Assembly: GCA_943788145.1 (NCBI GenBank) | Contig: CALSPD010000008.1 | Coordinates: 1 to 64,000 of the forward strand | Reading direction: 5' to 3' | Source of the DNA: an uncultured Flavobacteriales bacterium | Lineage (GTDB): Bacteria; Bacteroidota; Bacteroidia; Flavobacteriales_G; Salibacteraceae | DNA length: 64,000 nucleotides | Shown here: positions 1-9,619 of the stretch, piece after piece | Layout of the letters: the number at the start of each line of letters is the position of its first letter | How positions within the stretch are numbered: the stretch's first letter is position 1 | Position numbers and translations under genes: made by a program | Notes under the pieces: model-generated | Told to the model about the DNA's origin: nothing | The model's database searches: none | The model's input: the letters and a program-made list of their open reading frames with translations, nothing else

Positions 1-3000
1 GACGAATACAAAAGCTTTGAAAACGGATTTCCATCGAACGAGAATAAGAGTCGAGATTTAAATGACCCCGAAAATTTCTCCGTTTTCGGGCGAATACCTG
101 AAGGCCAGCAAATCGTTAACGCATTTGATAACAATCCGGCAACACGTGAATTTCAGGATGTAGGATTGGAAGGACTGCGTGACGAAGAAGAACGCGTTTT
201 TTTCGATGATGCTTATGTGAAACCGCTGCAAAACAAATATGGAGCGGGATCCTCAATTGTACAGAAGTATCTCCAAGATCCGTCTCATGACAATTACAAC
301 TTCTATCGAGATGACGATTATGATAGACAAGAGAAAAACATTTTACAGCGATATAAGTACTACAATGGGCAAGAGGGTAACAGCCCAACCTCAGAGCAAT
401 CTCAACAGTTAAACGCACAAGGATATCCAACGAGTGCTTCGCCTATTCCAGATGCGGAAGACATTAACCGGGACAATACGCTCGATAACGTAGAGTCATA
501 CTTTCAGTACAAGGTGGATATCTCACCAGAGGCATTGGCTTCTGAAGGTCGAAACTATATCAATGCGATTGTTGATGCTGAACCTCAAGGTCAGTCAGGC
601 GAAACGGTTCGTTGGATTCAGTTCAAGATTCCAATTCGAGATTTTGAATCACGGGTAGGAAACATTCAAGATTTCCGATCCATTCGCTTTATGCGGGTTT
701 ATATGCAAGGATTTGAAAAACCAGTTTATTTGAGATTCGCTCGTTTAGAACTTGTTCGTGGTGAATGGAGGCGATATACGGGCGACTTGGATGAAGAAGG
801 TGACAACATTGCCGATGATCCAAATATCCTTTTCAATATCGGTGCTGTAAACATTGAAGAAAATGCAGAGAAAGAGCCCGTAAACTATGTTTTACCTCCC
901 CAATTACAGCGAGAAATTCAAGCAGGATCTCCAAACCTTGCGCAGCAAAACGAGCAATCGTTGGCATTGCAAGTTCAAGGACTAGAAGATGGTAAGGCAC
1001 AGGCAGCATTTAGAAATATCCAAATGGATATGCGGTCTTTTAAGAAAATGCAAATGTTTGTGCACGCTGAGTCCATGCCCGAGTGCGATCAAGTTGATGA
1101 CGATGATTTACGTGTCTTTATTCGGGTCGGAACCGATTTTACCGAAAACTACTATGAGTATGAATCGCCTGTAACGATTACACCCGAAGGCAGTTATCAA
1201 AACGATGTCATTTCGGATCAGGAACGTGTTTGGCCTCTGGAGAATAACATTGTCATCGACTTTGAAGATCTATTTGCTACGAAGCGCGAGCGAAATGAAA
1301 AACTCGGTGAAGGAGGGGGAGTGCTGTTGAATCAACGCTATTTGAAAAATTTAGAGGCGGGAAGAAAAATATATGTAGTAGGGAATCCAAATCTTGCCGA
1401 TGCTCGAGTAGTCATGATTGGGGTCCGAAACCCTGCCAAGAAAGGAAATCCCTTGGATGACGGAATGCCGAAATGCGTGGAGGTTTGGGCCAATGAGCTC
1501 CGACTTACCCATTTTGATCAAAATGGCGGTGAAGCGGCAATGGCTCGAATATCAGCCAACCTAGCAGATTTTGCCACGGTGAGCCTTGCAGGCAGCATTA
1601 CTACACCAGGCTGGGGTGCGCTAGAATCAAAAGTTAGTGAACGACAGCGGGAAACCATCACCAATTTAGACGCATCTGCTCAGGTCCAACTGGATAAGTT
1701 TCTTCCAGAAGAAATAGGGTTAAAAGTTCCAATGTATGTCGGTTATTCTCAAAACGCAAGCACACCACAATTTGCCCCTGCCGAGCCTGATACGCCAATG
1801 GATGTTTATCTAGAAGAACGCAGCTTCGATGAAAAGGATAGTTTGTTGGAAATATCGCAGAAAGTCACAGAACGAAAGAGTTTGAACTTCACCAATGTTC
1901 GAAAAGAGAAGACAAGCGAAGGAAAATCGCATTTCTATGATGTCTCGAATTTGTCGGCAACATATGCCTATACGGAAATGAAGTATCGAGATTACAACAC
2001 AGAATACGACTACACTAAGAATTATAGGGGAGGCTTGGCGTATAGTTTTTCGTCCAGTCCAAAGTCTATTGAACCCTTTAAAAAGGTTGGCTTTGTCAAA
2101 AAATCAAAGTATTTGAGATTGGTGAAAGATTTCAATTTTACGCTAGCTCCTAAAACAGTCGCGGTTAGGAATGAATTTGATAGAATGTATGGCGAGCGGA
2201 AAATCAGAAACCTTAATTCAGAAGCGACAGTTTCGCAACCTCCATTTGTAAATAAAGCCTTCAATTGGAATCGGCAGTATAACCTATCATATGATTTGAG
2301 CAAGGCCATTAAAATCGATTTTAGCGCAAACAATCGAGCCTTAGTGCGAGAGTATGAAGGGGAGCGAATCGCCCGACCAGGAGACCTGTCCACGAAGTTC
2401 GATCCCGAACAGGACGGAGCCGGGGGAGTCGTTTATGACCCTACTACGGGGCAACCGACTTACAGTTATGAGTTACATAAAGATTCTTTGATAAGCAGCC
2501 TGAAGGATTTAGGTATGACTACGAACTATAACCATAATGCTAGTGTCTCCTACAATGTGCCGTTAAGCAAGATTCCAATGCTAGATTGGACGAGTTTAAC
2601 CACCAGATATACGGGAACGTTCGATTGGCAGCGTGGCCCATTGCTAGAGCCGGGAATTGATGACACGCTTGGACATACCATATCAAACGGACAACAAATT
2701 CAAGTTAATGGATCTTTGAACATGCTCAGTCTCTACAATAAAGTGCCGTATCTACGGGATATTAATCGAGGAAAAACGAATAAGCCAAAATCTTCAAAAC
2801 GCAGTTTGTCGGCAGACGAGAAAGCGACTGACAAAACGGAAGGCGGTGAGGGCGGAGACGAAAAAGAAAAGAAAGAGAAGGATCAATCCATTGTGAAAGG
2901 GGCGCTTAGAGCAGTGATGGCTGTTAAGAGCCTTTCGGGAACATATACGCTCAACAGAGGAAACACGCTACCCGGATTTGGCGGGCAAACTGATGTGATG

Positions 3001-4281
3001 GGAATGGACCTTGGAGCGGATCGGAGTCATGGTCGAGAACTGCTAACTTACGGTGCTCCTGGTTGGGGGTTTCTATTTGGTCAGCAGGAAGATTTTAGCG
3101 GTACTTCCGAACATTTTGCGGATTATGCGGGCAACGAAAAGCGATGGCTGGTTCAGAATCCGAACCTTTTTAATCCTTATTTGAGAAGTAGGAGTGAACA
3201 ATTGAATTTCCGCGCCAGTGTACAACCGGCAAAAGACCTAAGAATAGACCTGACTGCAAATGAAAGTCGGTCTCAAAACTTCAGCGAATATTTCAAATAC
3301 GATTCAACGGGAAATTGGTCTAGCGGAAATACGTTGCTGGAGACGGGGAATTATAGCGCTTCTATTATCTCCATTAAAACGGCTTTTGAATCCATCGATT
3401 CGTCAAACTACACGATCTATAATCAATTTCTTAAGAATCGGGTTACCGTTTCTCAGCGATTAGGCGATAAGGCAGGTATAATGTCACGCGACCCCGGAGG
3501 CTACACGATCGGATACGACAGTGCGCACCAAGATGTAATTATTCCAGCCTTTTTTGCCGCATACTCGGGACAAACCGCAGGTGATGTAAGCACCAATCCG
3601 CTAAAAACGTTGATGCTTCCAAATTGGAGGATTAACTACACAGGATTGAATAAGCTGGAATTCATGAAAAAATACTTCAAGAGCTTTAGTATTAATCATG
3701 CCTATCGCTCGACCTATACAGTAGGCGGCTATCAACGCTCAGTAGCCACAACCGACACCTTTGAACTGACTCAAAGAATTCAACCCAAGTATATCATTTC
3801 GCAAGTATCCATTTCAGAGCAGTTTTCCCCATTGATCAACTTTGATATGACTTGGCAAAACAGTCTTTTAACTCGATTTGAGATCAAAAAGGATCGAAAT
3901 ATTATGTTGAGCACTTCGAATGGTCAGATTACAGAAATTGGAAATTTGGAGTATGTGATTGGTTCGGGATATACGCTGAATAAACTCAAACTGCCATTTT
4001 TGATTCGTGGCAATACGGTCACGAGTGATTTGATTCTACGGGCAGATTTCAGTATCAGAAACTCAACAACCATCATTCGGAAAATTGTTGAAAACGAAAC
4101 ACAAGTTACGGCTGGGCAGCGAGTATATTCTTTAAAAATCACAGGCGATTATTCGCTAACAAAGTCGCTGAATTTGCGTCTATTCTACGATTGGGTGGCC
4201 AATCGCCCTGCTATTTCTAACTCTTTTCCAACTTCAAATGTCAACGCAGGATTCAGTCTTAGATTTACCCTTTCAGGTTAA
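1..4281 (+). CDS. sprA: SprA-type T9SS outer-membrane translocon, 3' part (partial)
   Basis: The reading frame is open from base 1, so the gene begins before the window; about 1427 C-terminal residues of a protein usually near 2300-2400 residues are visible. SprA (Sov in Porphyromonas) is the giant outer-membrane beta-barrel through which type IX secretion cargo leaves the cell, and is needed for gliding in flavobacteria. The visible part is rich in alternating aromatic/polar strands, has a lysine/glutamate-rich loop near 2800-2890, and ends in a strand with a typical barrel C-terminus (RLTFLS-like pattern). The following gcvH, vanZ-like and tonB genes are the usual flavobacterial neighbours of sprA, which supports the call. 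An internal in-frame TTG near 166 is not the real start. Confidence 0.93.
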   Translation, partial: DEYKSFENGFPSNENKSRDLNDPENFSVFGRIPEGQQIVNAFDNNPATREFQDVGLEGLRDEEERVFFDDAYVKPLQNKYGAGSSIVQKYLQDPSHDNYNFYRDDDYDRQEKNILQRYKYYNGQEGNSPTSEQSQQLNAQGYPTSASPIPDAEDINRDNTLDNVESYFQYKVDISPEALASEGRNYINAIVDAEPQGQSGETVRWIQFKIPIRDFESRVGNIQDFRSIRFMRVYMQGFEKPVYLRFARLELVRGEWRRYTGDLDEEGDNIADDPNILFNIGAVNIEENAEKEPVNYVLPPQLQREIQAGSPNLAQQNEQSLALQVQGLEDGKAQAAFRNIQMDMRSFKKMQMFVHAESMPECDQVDDDDLRVFIRVGTDFTENYYEYESPVTITPEGSYQNDVISDQERVWPLENNIVIDFEDLFATKRERNEKLGEGGGVLLNQRYLKNLEAGRKIYVVGNPNLADARVVMIGVRNPAKKGNPLDDGMPKCVEVWANELRLTHFDQNGGEAAMARISANLADFATVSLAGSITTPGWGALESKVSERQRETITNLDASAQVQLDKFLPEEIGLKVPMYVGYSQNASTPQFAPAEPDTPMDVYLEERSFDEKDSLLEISQKVTERKSLNFTNVRKEKTSEGKSHFYDVSNLSATYAYTEMKYRDYNTEYDYTKNYRGGLAYSFSSSPKSIEPFKKVGFVKKSKYLRLVKDFNFTLAPKTVAVRNEFDRMYGERKIRNLNSEATVSQPPFVNKAFNWNRQYNLSYDLSKAIKIDFSANNRALVREYEGERIARPGDLSTKFDPEQDGAGGVVYDPTTGQPTYSYELHKDSLISSLKDLGMTTNYNHNASVSYNVPLSKIPMLDWTSLTTRYTGTFDWQRGPLLEPGIDDTLGHTISNGQQIQVNGSLNMLSLYNKVPYLRDINRGKTNKPKSSKRSLSADEKATDKTEGGEGGDEKEKKEKDQSIVKGALRAVMAVKSLSGTYTLNRGNTLPGFGGQTDVMGMDLGADRSHGRELLTYGAPGWGFLFGQQEDFSGTSEHFADYAGNEKRWLVQNPNLFNPYLRSRSEQLNFRASVQPAKDLRIDLTANESRSQNFSEYFKYDSTGNWSSGNTLLETGNYSASIISIKTAFESIDSSNYTIYNQFLKNRVTVSQRLGDKAGIMSRDPGGYTIGYDSAHQDVIIPAFFAAYSGQTAGDVSTNPLKTLMLPNWRINYTGLNKLEFMKKYFKSFSINHAYRSTYTVGGYQRSVATTDTFELTQRIQPKYIISQVSISEQFSPLINFDMTWQNSLLTRFEIKKDRNIMLSTSNGQITEIGNLEYVIGSGYTLNKLKLPFLIRGNTVTSDLILRADFSIRNSTTIIRKIVENETQVTAGQRVYSLKITGDYSLTKSLNLRLFYDWVANRPAISNSFPTSNVNAGFSLRFTLSG

Positions 4282-4341
4282 TCAATTGCCATAGGCTTAT
4301 CCTGATTCAACTTTTATATTTGCCTCAAAGTAGAACCTTAT

Positions 4342-4722
4342 ATGAATATTCCTGCCGACCTAAAATATACCAAAGATCACGAGTGGATTAAAGTTGATGG
4401 AAGCACTGCAACTATTGGCGTTACGGACTACGCTCAAAGCGAATTGGGCGATGTAGTTTACGTTGAAATCGAAACTGAAGGCGAAGATCTAGCTAAAGAG
4501 GAAGTGTTTGGAACGGTTGAAGCCGTTAAAACCGTCTCTGATCTATTTATGCCAGTGAGTGGAACAGTAACTTCAATCAATGAACGATTAAGTGACGAAC
4601 CAGATCTGGTTAATAAAGATCCATATGGCGAAGGTTGGATGATAAAAGTAAATATGAGCGACCTTTCTGAGCTGGAAGCGCTTATGTCAGCTGACGAGTA
4701 TAAGTCTGAAGTAGGAGCTTAA
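4342..4722 (+). CDS. gcvH: Glycine cleavage system H protein
   Basis: Lipoyl carrier protein of the glycine cleavage complex; it shuttles the aminomethyl group between the P, T and L proteins in the cytoplasm. The 126-residue length is normal. The conserved HEW motif lies at residues 13-15 and the lipoyl-lysine is K63 in the GTVEAVKTVSDL motif. It starts 60 bases after sprA, with a TATATTTG -7-like box at 4315-4322. Its stop overlaps the start of the next gene by one base (TAATG), which suggests translational coupling. The link to sprA is positional; H protein itself is not part of secretion. Confidence 0.97.
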   Translation: MNIPADLKYTKDHEWIKVDGSTATIGVTDYAQSELGDVVYVEIETEGEDLAKEEVFGTVEAVKTVSDLFMPVSGTVTSINERLSDEPDLVNKDPYGEGWMIKVNMSDLSELEALMSADEYKSEVGA

Positions 4723-5099
4723 TGTTTCTGAAGCATAATGCTTTAGGAATAATTTGGGCCCTTTTTATTTTGGTCCTTTGCGGGATTCCGGGCGACCAGT
4801 TTAAAGACGCCAAGCACGAGCACTTAGATAAGGTGATTCACATCATTCTGTTTGGCGTACTATTTCTGCTTTTGGTTGTTGGGTTTATTAAACAAAGAGC
4901 TTATGGCTTCTTGAGGAGTTCTGTGATTCCTAAGGTATCGGTCATTTGTGTTGTTTACGGAATCATGATTGAACTCGCTCAATGGTTGATTTTCACAGGT
5001 AGAAGTCTGGAGGTGAGTGACGTCCTTGCGAATGCTGTAGGAGTCGGTTTCGGACTCGGAATTTTTTATCTGGTCTACGGCCGAGCCTCATATACTTAA
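4722..5099 (+). CDS. VanZ-like family membrane protein
   Basis: A 125-residue integral membrane protein with four predicted hydrophobic segments (about residues 7-20, 38-57, 70-90 and 100-120). The DKVIHIILFG stretch and the later ELAQ...GRSLEVSDVLANAVG stretch match the VanZ-like family pattern. The family is named after the teicoplanin-resistance protein VanZ, but its role in flavobacteria is unknown. It overlaps gcvH by one base and lies in the conserved sprA-gcvH-vanZ-tonB order. Resistance should not be inferred from this name. Confidence 0.85.
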   Translation: MFLKHNALGIIWALFILVLCGIPGDQFKDAKHEHLDKVIHIILFGVLFLLLVVGFIKQRAYGFLRSSVIPKVSVICVVYGIMIELAQWLIFTGRSLEVSDVLANAVGVGFGLGIFYLVYGRASYT

Positions 5100-5189
5100 C
5101 CGTTAAATAATTGAACGGAAGATTTAACGTTAATGATAGCTTAAAAAGAAATCAACTGATTATTTTGGTCGCATAAAATCCATCGAACT

Positions 5190-5864
5190 ATGGAATTGAA
5201 AAAAAATCCGGAAGCCAATCTTGAAAACAAGAAAGGCGTTTACTTTTTAATAGGACTGTTGCTCTCCTTGGGCGTAGTGTTAGTCGCATTTGAATGGACT
5301 CAATACGAAGGAGAAGTGGATGGACTTGGATCATTAGATATCGTTCTTGAAGAAGAGGAAATGATTCCAATTACTCAACAACAACCGCCCCCACCCCCAC
5401 CACCCCCACCACAAACGACCATCATTGAAATCGTTGAAGATGACGAAGAGATTGAAGATGAGTTGGAAATCGAGGATACGGAGATGGACGAGAATGATGT
5501 AATCGATTTTGTCGAAATGCCAGAAGAGGTGGCCGAAGCTCCACAAATTTTCCACATCGTGGAAGAACAACCAGAATTTCCAGGCGGTCAAGCTGAGCTG
5601 ATGAAGTGGTTAAGTTCAAAAACAAAATATCCACCTATTGCAAAGGACGCTGGAATTACTGGAGTTGTTTACGTGCAGTTTGTTGTGCGTGAGGATGGTA
5701 AGGTTGACCCAGATGATATTACGATTTTGAGAGGTGTGCATCCAGCTTTGGATAACGAAGCCATTCGGGTAGTGAAAAGCATGCCAGCGTGGAAACCAGG
5801 ACGCCAAAGAGGTAAAGCGGTACCTGTTTATTACAAACTTCCATTCAGATTTAATCTGAAATAA
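5190..5864 (+). CDS. tonB: Energy transducer TonB
   Basis: Couples the proton-motive force of the ExbB/ExbD motor to outer-membrane TonB-dependent receptors. The 224 residues run in the order: short cytoplasmic N-terminus, one membrane anchor at about 17-35, a periplasmic spacer with a run of nine prolines (about 66-74) followed by a strongly acidic stretch (about 80-115), and a C-terminal TonB domain from about 130. The domain has EEQPEFPGG, YPPIAKDAGITGVVYVQF and the closing MPAWKPGRQRGKAVPVYYKLP pattern. A TATTTTG-like -7 box is found upstream. A hairpin terminator follows at 5885. The acidic, rather than basic, linker is notable beside classical TonB. Confidence 0.93.
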   Translation: MELKKNPEANLENKKGVYFLIGLLLSLGVVLVAFEWTQYEGEVDGLGSLDIVLEEEEMIPITQQQPPPPPPPPPQTTIIEIVEDDEEIEDELEIEDTEMDENDVIDFVEMPEEVAEAPQIFHIVEEQPEFPGGQAELMKWLSSKTKYPPIAKDAGITGVVYVQFVVREDGKVDPDDITILRGVHPALDNEAIRVVKSMPAWKPGRQRGKAVPVYYKLPFRFNLK

Positions 5865-5884
5865 GACTTTTTAATCTAAGTTAA

Positions 5885-5915
5885 GGGCCTGAATATTTTG
5901 TATTCGGGCCTTTTT
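5885..5915 (+). terminator. Rho-independent terminator after tonB
   Basis: A ten-base-pair stem (GGCC, one G-T wobble, GAATA pairing with TATTC-G-GGCC) with a short TTTTG loop is followed by five Ts. It lies 20 bases after the tonB stop and fits an intrinsic terminator. Confidence 0.85.
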
Positions 5916-6013
5916 ATTTCCATTCGGTTTACGATTTGAACCGTATTCTCATTCTAGTTCGAAAAGTATACGAAGGGCATGGTTATAGTGTTTTTACGGG
6001 AAACAATTTAACC

Positions 6014-6682
6014 ATGAAAAGACAGAAAAAAAATTCAACCCCGGAGCGACTGCTACTGGGGTTGGCGATGGGCCTAGCCGGCTCACTTTGCGCTCTTGAA
6101 TATGGGCGTCCGTTAATCGAGCAGCATAAATACTTAGGGGCTATTGAGGAATCAATAAGCTATATGGAAGATCTACCTCCATTAACTTTTCCAAAACCAA
6201 AACAGCAAATGGAGCCTGAAATAGTTAAGTCTAAACCCAACACAACTGAATTTGCCATTTTAGAGGAACCCATTGAATATTTGGATGACCGAAAGGATTT
6301 ACCAGAATTCGATTTTGATAATTTGGATTTGAATCAGGTGGAAAACGGAGACGCTCCTGGTATAGATCTCGTTCTTCCATTTTTTAAAATAGAGAAGCAT
6401 CCAGAGTATAAGGATTTGTCTGTGTTTTTAGGAAGGAATCTGCGTTTTCCAAAACGAATGAAGGCTCAAGGTATGGAAGGTACAGTAGGCGTTGAATTTA
6501 TTATCGGTACCGATGGAATGATACGCCATGAATCGATAAAAATTCTTGGTAGCCCTCATCCCGACTTCAGCCGAGAAGTTATTCGTGTAATGAAGCTGAT
6601 GCCAGCTTGGACGCCAGGTGAACAAAGGGGAAAGAAAGTAGCCGTTATGCATCGACTACCCATTAATTTCAAATTGGAGTAA
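6014..6682 (+). CDS. TonB-like protein with C-terminal TonB domain
   Basis: A second TonB-family protein directly after tonB. The ATG at 6014 gives a compact 222-residue protein with a basic N-terminus and one weak membrane anchor (about residues 12-30); an in-frame TTG at 5936 would add 26 residues without a recognisable feature. The C-terminal domain (about 130-222) has FPKRMKAQGMEGTVGVEFI and MPAWTPGEQRGKKVAVMHRLP, parallel to the first TonB. The linker has no proline run. It probably arose by duplication and may serve another receptor set. Convergent with cysN, whose stop codon begins at the next base. Confidence 0.8.
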   Translation: MKRQKKNSTPERLLLGLAMGLAGSLCALEYGRPLIEQHKYLGAIEESISYMEDLPPLTFPKPKQQMEPEIVKSKPNTTEFAILEEPIEYLDDRKDLPEFDFDNLDLNQVENGDAPGIDLVLPFFKIEKHPEYKDLSVFLGRNLRFPKRMKAQGMEGTVGVEFIIGTDGMIRHESIKILGSPHPDFSREVIRVMKLMPAWTPGEQRGKKVAVMHRLPINFKLE

Positions 6683-7960
6683 TTAAATAAGCATTCCCGC
6701 GCCAACCGTTTCGTTGGTCGCCTCATCGATAAGGATTAGACTGCCCGTGTTTCGATTGCGCTGATACCGGTCTGTAAATAACGGAATGGTCGTGCGAATC
6801 TTAATCCGGGCAATGTCATTCATCTGAATGTCTTTGTCTTCCTCTAGGCGATGCAATGAATTGATGTCCACTTTGTATTTAATCTCCTTAACGATGCAAC
6901 GCGCATCTCGGGTAGTATGCTTGATTGCATACTTACCGTTTAACTGGATCGGGCGTTGACTCATCCAACAAATCATCATTTCATGATCTTGCGAAACATT
7001 AGGCTGATTGTTTGTTCTGACAATCATATCCCCGCGGCTGACGTCAATGTCATTTTCAAGCATAATCGTACATGACATAGGAGGAAAAGCTTCGGTAATT
7101 TCTCCGTCATAACTATCTATCTTCATGATCTTTGAAGTAAAACCAGAAGGAAGAACAGTCACTTCGTCTCCTTTTTTGAAAACTCCTCCGGCAACACGGC
7201 CTGCATAACCACGGTAATCGTGATACTCCGTGGTTTGAGGTCGAATAACAGTTTGAACAGGGAAACGACAGTCAACCAAGTTTTGATCACTCGCAATATG
7301 AACGGTTTCCAGCGTGTATAGGAGCGTTGAACCTTGAAACCAGTCCATTTTTGTGGATCGATCTACAACATTATCTCCAAATAATGCGCTGATTGGAATA
7401 TAGCTGATATCGCTTACCTCAAGCTTCGAGGTGAAATCTTCGAGTTGTTTTTTGATTTTATCAAAAACCTCCTTGGAGTAATCAACCAAATCCATTTTGT
7501 TGATGCAGTAAACAACATGCTTTATACCCAATAATGAGGCAATAAAGCTATGTCGAGCTGTTTGTTCGACCAAGCCATGACGCGCATCAACCAAAATGAT
7601 AGCTAGGTTAGCTGTGCTTGCTCCAGTTACCATGTTTCGAGTATACTGAATGTGACCCGGAGTATCAGCAATTATGAATTTACGCTTTGGTGTAGCGAAA
7701 TAACGATAGGCCACGTCAATCGTGATTCCTTGCTCGCGTTCAGAACGAAGGCCGTCTGTAAGTAAGGCTAAATTAACCTCACCCGTTCCGCCAATTCGCT
7801 TACTAGCCTTCTCCATGGCCTCCATTTGATCTTGGAAGATGGCCTTACTATCATAAAGTAATCGGCCAATTAGAGTGCTTTTACCGTCATCTACACTACC
7901 TGCCGTAGTGAATCGGAGTAACTCCATGTCTAAATAACCTGCTGTGCTCGTATCGCTCAT
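6683..7960 (-). CDS. cysN: Sulfate adenylyltransferase subunit 1 (GTPase)
   Basis: Large regulatory subunit of ATP sulfurylase; GTP hydrolysis drives formation of APS from ATP and sulfate together with CysD. The 425 residues carry the EF-Tu-like G motifs: GSVDDGKST (G1, about residues 21-29), DTPGH (G3), NKMD (G4), then two beta-barrel domains. There is no fused APS-kinase domain; the kinase is encoded separately by cysC upstream. It is the last gene of a cysC-cysD-cysN unit, 59 bases after cysD. Confidence 0.96.
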   Translation of the reverse strand: MSDTSTAGYLDMELLRFTTAGSVDDGKSTLIGRLLYDSKAIFQDQMEAMEKASKRIGGTGEVNLALLTDGLRSEREQGITIDVAYRYFATPKRKFIIADTPGHIQYTRNMVTGASTANLAIILVDARHGLVEQTARHSFIASLLGIKHVVYCINKMDLVDYSKEVFDKIKKQLEDFTSKLEVSDISYIPISALFGDNVVDRSTKMDWFQGSTLLYTLETVHIASDQNLVDCRFPVQTVIRPQTTEYHDYRGYAGRVAGGVFKKGDEVTVLPSGFTSKIMKIDSYDGEITEAFPPMSCTIMLENDIDVSRGDMIVRTNNQPNVSQDHEMMICWMSQRPIQLNGKYAIKHTTRDARCIVKEIKYKVDINSLHRLEEDKDIQMNDIARIKIRTTIPLFTDRYQRNRNTGSLILIDEATNETVGAGMLI

Positions 7961-8019
7961 CTGAACTTTTATTATCTAATGTCTATAACTAATGTTTTGG
8001 CTGGCTGATCCTACTTCGT

Positions 8020-8922
8020 CTAGAAGTAGCCTTGCTTTTTTCGGTCTTCCATTGCCGCTTCAGATCGCTTATCATCAGCGCGTGTGCCGCGTTCAGTGGT
8101 GCGAGTAGCTGCAACCTCTTCAATGATCTTCTCAAGATTGTCAGCGGGTGACTCAACAGCTCCAGTGCAACTCATATCGCCAATGGTTCGGAACCTCACG
8201 ATCCGCTTTTCGATTTTTTCTTCTGGTCTTCTTCGCATGAATTCACCATCGGCATAAATTACTCCATCTCTCATGAAAGTATCACGCTCATGTGAAAAAT
8301 ATAGGGTCGGTAAATCAATCTCCTCATGAAGTATATATTGCCAAACATCCATTTCAGTCCAGTTGCTAATCGGGAAAATTCGAAAATTTTCACCCATATT
8401 TTTCATCCCATTGAAGATGTTCCAAAGTTCAGGTCTTTGATTTTTTGGATCCCATTGGCCAAACTCATCGCGGTGTGAAAAGAAACGTTCCTTGGCTCTA
8501 GCCTTTTCTTCATCTCTTCGAGCTCCTCCCATACAAGCATCGAACTTGTACTTTTCAATGGTGTCAAGTAAGGTGACAGTTTGCAAGCCGTTTCGGCTGG
8601 CATTGTAGCCTGTTTCCTCTACTGATTTCCCTTCGTCAATACTCTGCTGTACTGACCCTACGATTAATTCAACTCCATCTTTTGCGATAAGCGCATCTCT
8701 AAATTGAATGGTTTCAGGGAAATTGTGTCCGGTGTCTACATGAACCAATGGAAAAGGAATTTTGCCTGGCCAGAACGCCTTTTTAGCTAGGTGATAGCAT
8801 AAAATGCTGTCCTTGCCCCCTGAGAATAATAAAGCTGGGTTTTCGAATTGAGCTACTACCTCACGAATGACGTATATGGCTTCCGATTCAAGCTCTTTTA
8901 AATGCGTTAAGTTGTATTTCAT
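8020..8922 (-). CDS. cysD: Sulfate adenylyltransferase subunit 2
   Basis: Catalytic subunit of ATP sulfurylase (ATP + sulfate to APS + pyrophosphate), an N-type ATP pyrophosphatase. The 300-residue length is typical. The PP-loop SGGKDS is at about residues 34-39, followed by HVDTGHNFPET and the C-terminal RRRPEEK..RFRTIGD..CTGAVES pattern. Its ATG overlaps the cysC stop (ATGA at 8919-8922), so the two are probably translationally coupled. Confidence 0.97.
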   Translation of the reverse strand: MKYNLTHLKELESEAIYVIREVVAQFENPALLFSGGKDSILCYHLAKKAFWPGKIPFPLVHVDTGHNFPETIQFRDALIAKDGVELIVGSVQQSIDEGKSVEETGYNASRNGLQTVTLLDTIEKYKFDACMGGARRDEEKARAKERFFSHRDEFGQWDPKNQRPELWNIFNGMKNMGENFRIFPISNWTEMDVWQYILHEEIDLPTLYFSHERDTFMRDGVIYADGEFMRRRPEEKIEKRIVRFRTIGDMSCTGAVESPADNLEKIIEEVAATRTTERGTRADDKRSEAAMEDRKKQGYF

Positions 8923-9530
8923 GATGGTAGCTTAATGTAGGGTAGAAGCTTCTCATAAAGTTCGCTTCCACTTTCCTCAATGGTTTTTCCTGTCGTTTTT
9001 ATTTCAATGTGCGGATGCTCAGGCACCTCGAAAGGTGCTGATATACCTGTGAAATTCTTGATTTGTCCTGCTCTTGCTTTAGCATATAAACCTTTCACAT
9101 CACGCTGCTCACATTCTTCAATTGGTGTATTGATGAATACTTCTATGAAATCTGAGTCACCGATTATTTTCTTAGCATGTTCGCGAATTTCTCTTGTAGG
9201 GCTAACAAAACTGTTCACACAAATGATTCCGCAATCCACGAAGAGTTTTGAAACCTCTGCGATTCTTCTTATGTTTTCCGTTCTATCTGCCTCGGCAAAA
9301 CCAAGATCGCTGTTGAGTCCGGTTCGGATATTGTCGCCATCTAGAAGTTTTGAAAACCCGCCTTTACGCAAGAGTTGATTTTCAAGGTGTTTGGCCAAGG
9401 TGGTCTTTCCAGATCCACTCAGGCCTGTCATCCAAACTACGCATGATTTCTGTTTCAGGAAGCTTTCTTTTTCTTCCCGTGAAATGATTTCATCAAATAC
9501 GCTATAAACGTTATTTCCTTCGTCCTTCAT
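8919..9530 (-). CDS. cysC: Adenylylsulfate kinase
   Basis: Phosphorylates APS to PAPS. The 203-residue protein has the Walker A motif GLSGSGKTT (about 36-44), the DGDNIRTGLNSDLGF motif and the FINTPIEECEQRDVKGLYAKAR substrate lid. It is the first gene of the minus-strand sulfate activation operon; a TACATTTG -7-like box lies on the minus strand at 9541-9548. No PAPS reductase or sulfite reductase is in the window, so PAPS could feed either assimilation or sulfation of surface glycans. Confidence 0.95.
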   Translation of the reverse strand: MKDEGNNVYSVFDEIISREEKESFLKQKSCVVWMTGLSGSGKTTLAKHLENQLLRKGGFSKLLDGDNIRTGLNSDLGFAEADRTENIRRIAEVSKLFVDCGIICVNSFVSPTREIREHAKKIIGDSDFIEVFINTPIEECEQRDVKGLYAKARAGQIKNFTGISAPFEVPEHPHIEIKTTGKTIEESGSELYEKLLPYIKLPS

Positions 9531-9586
9531 AAATGAGCGCGCAAATGTAGTTATCCTGCTTTGGATTTTCGATGCATTTGGCTAGT

Positions 9587-9612
9587 TTGCAACAGTCGGT
9601 TTTATAGCTTTG
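9587..9612 (+). promoter_or_regulatory. Possible promoter of deoC
   Basis: A TTG at 9587-9589 and TAGCTTTG at 9605-9612 (15-base spacing) resemble the Bacteroidota sigma-A pattern TTG/TAnnTTTG, a few bases before the deoC ATG. The spacing is shorter than usual. Confidence 0.4.
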
Positions 9613-9619
9613 ATGCCAG

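Noticed and set aside
4722-5099. Teicoplanin-resistance gene vanZ
   Set aside because: Only the broad VanZ-like family pattern is present; the conserved sprA-gcvH context argues for a housekeeping role.
5334-5807. Glycine-, serine- and histidine-rich minus-strand ORFs opposite tonB
   Set aside because: They are shadows of the proline/acidic tonB coding sequence and have no start context or family resemblance.
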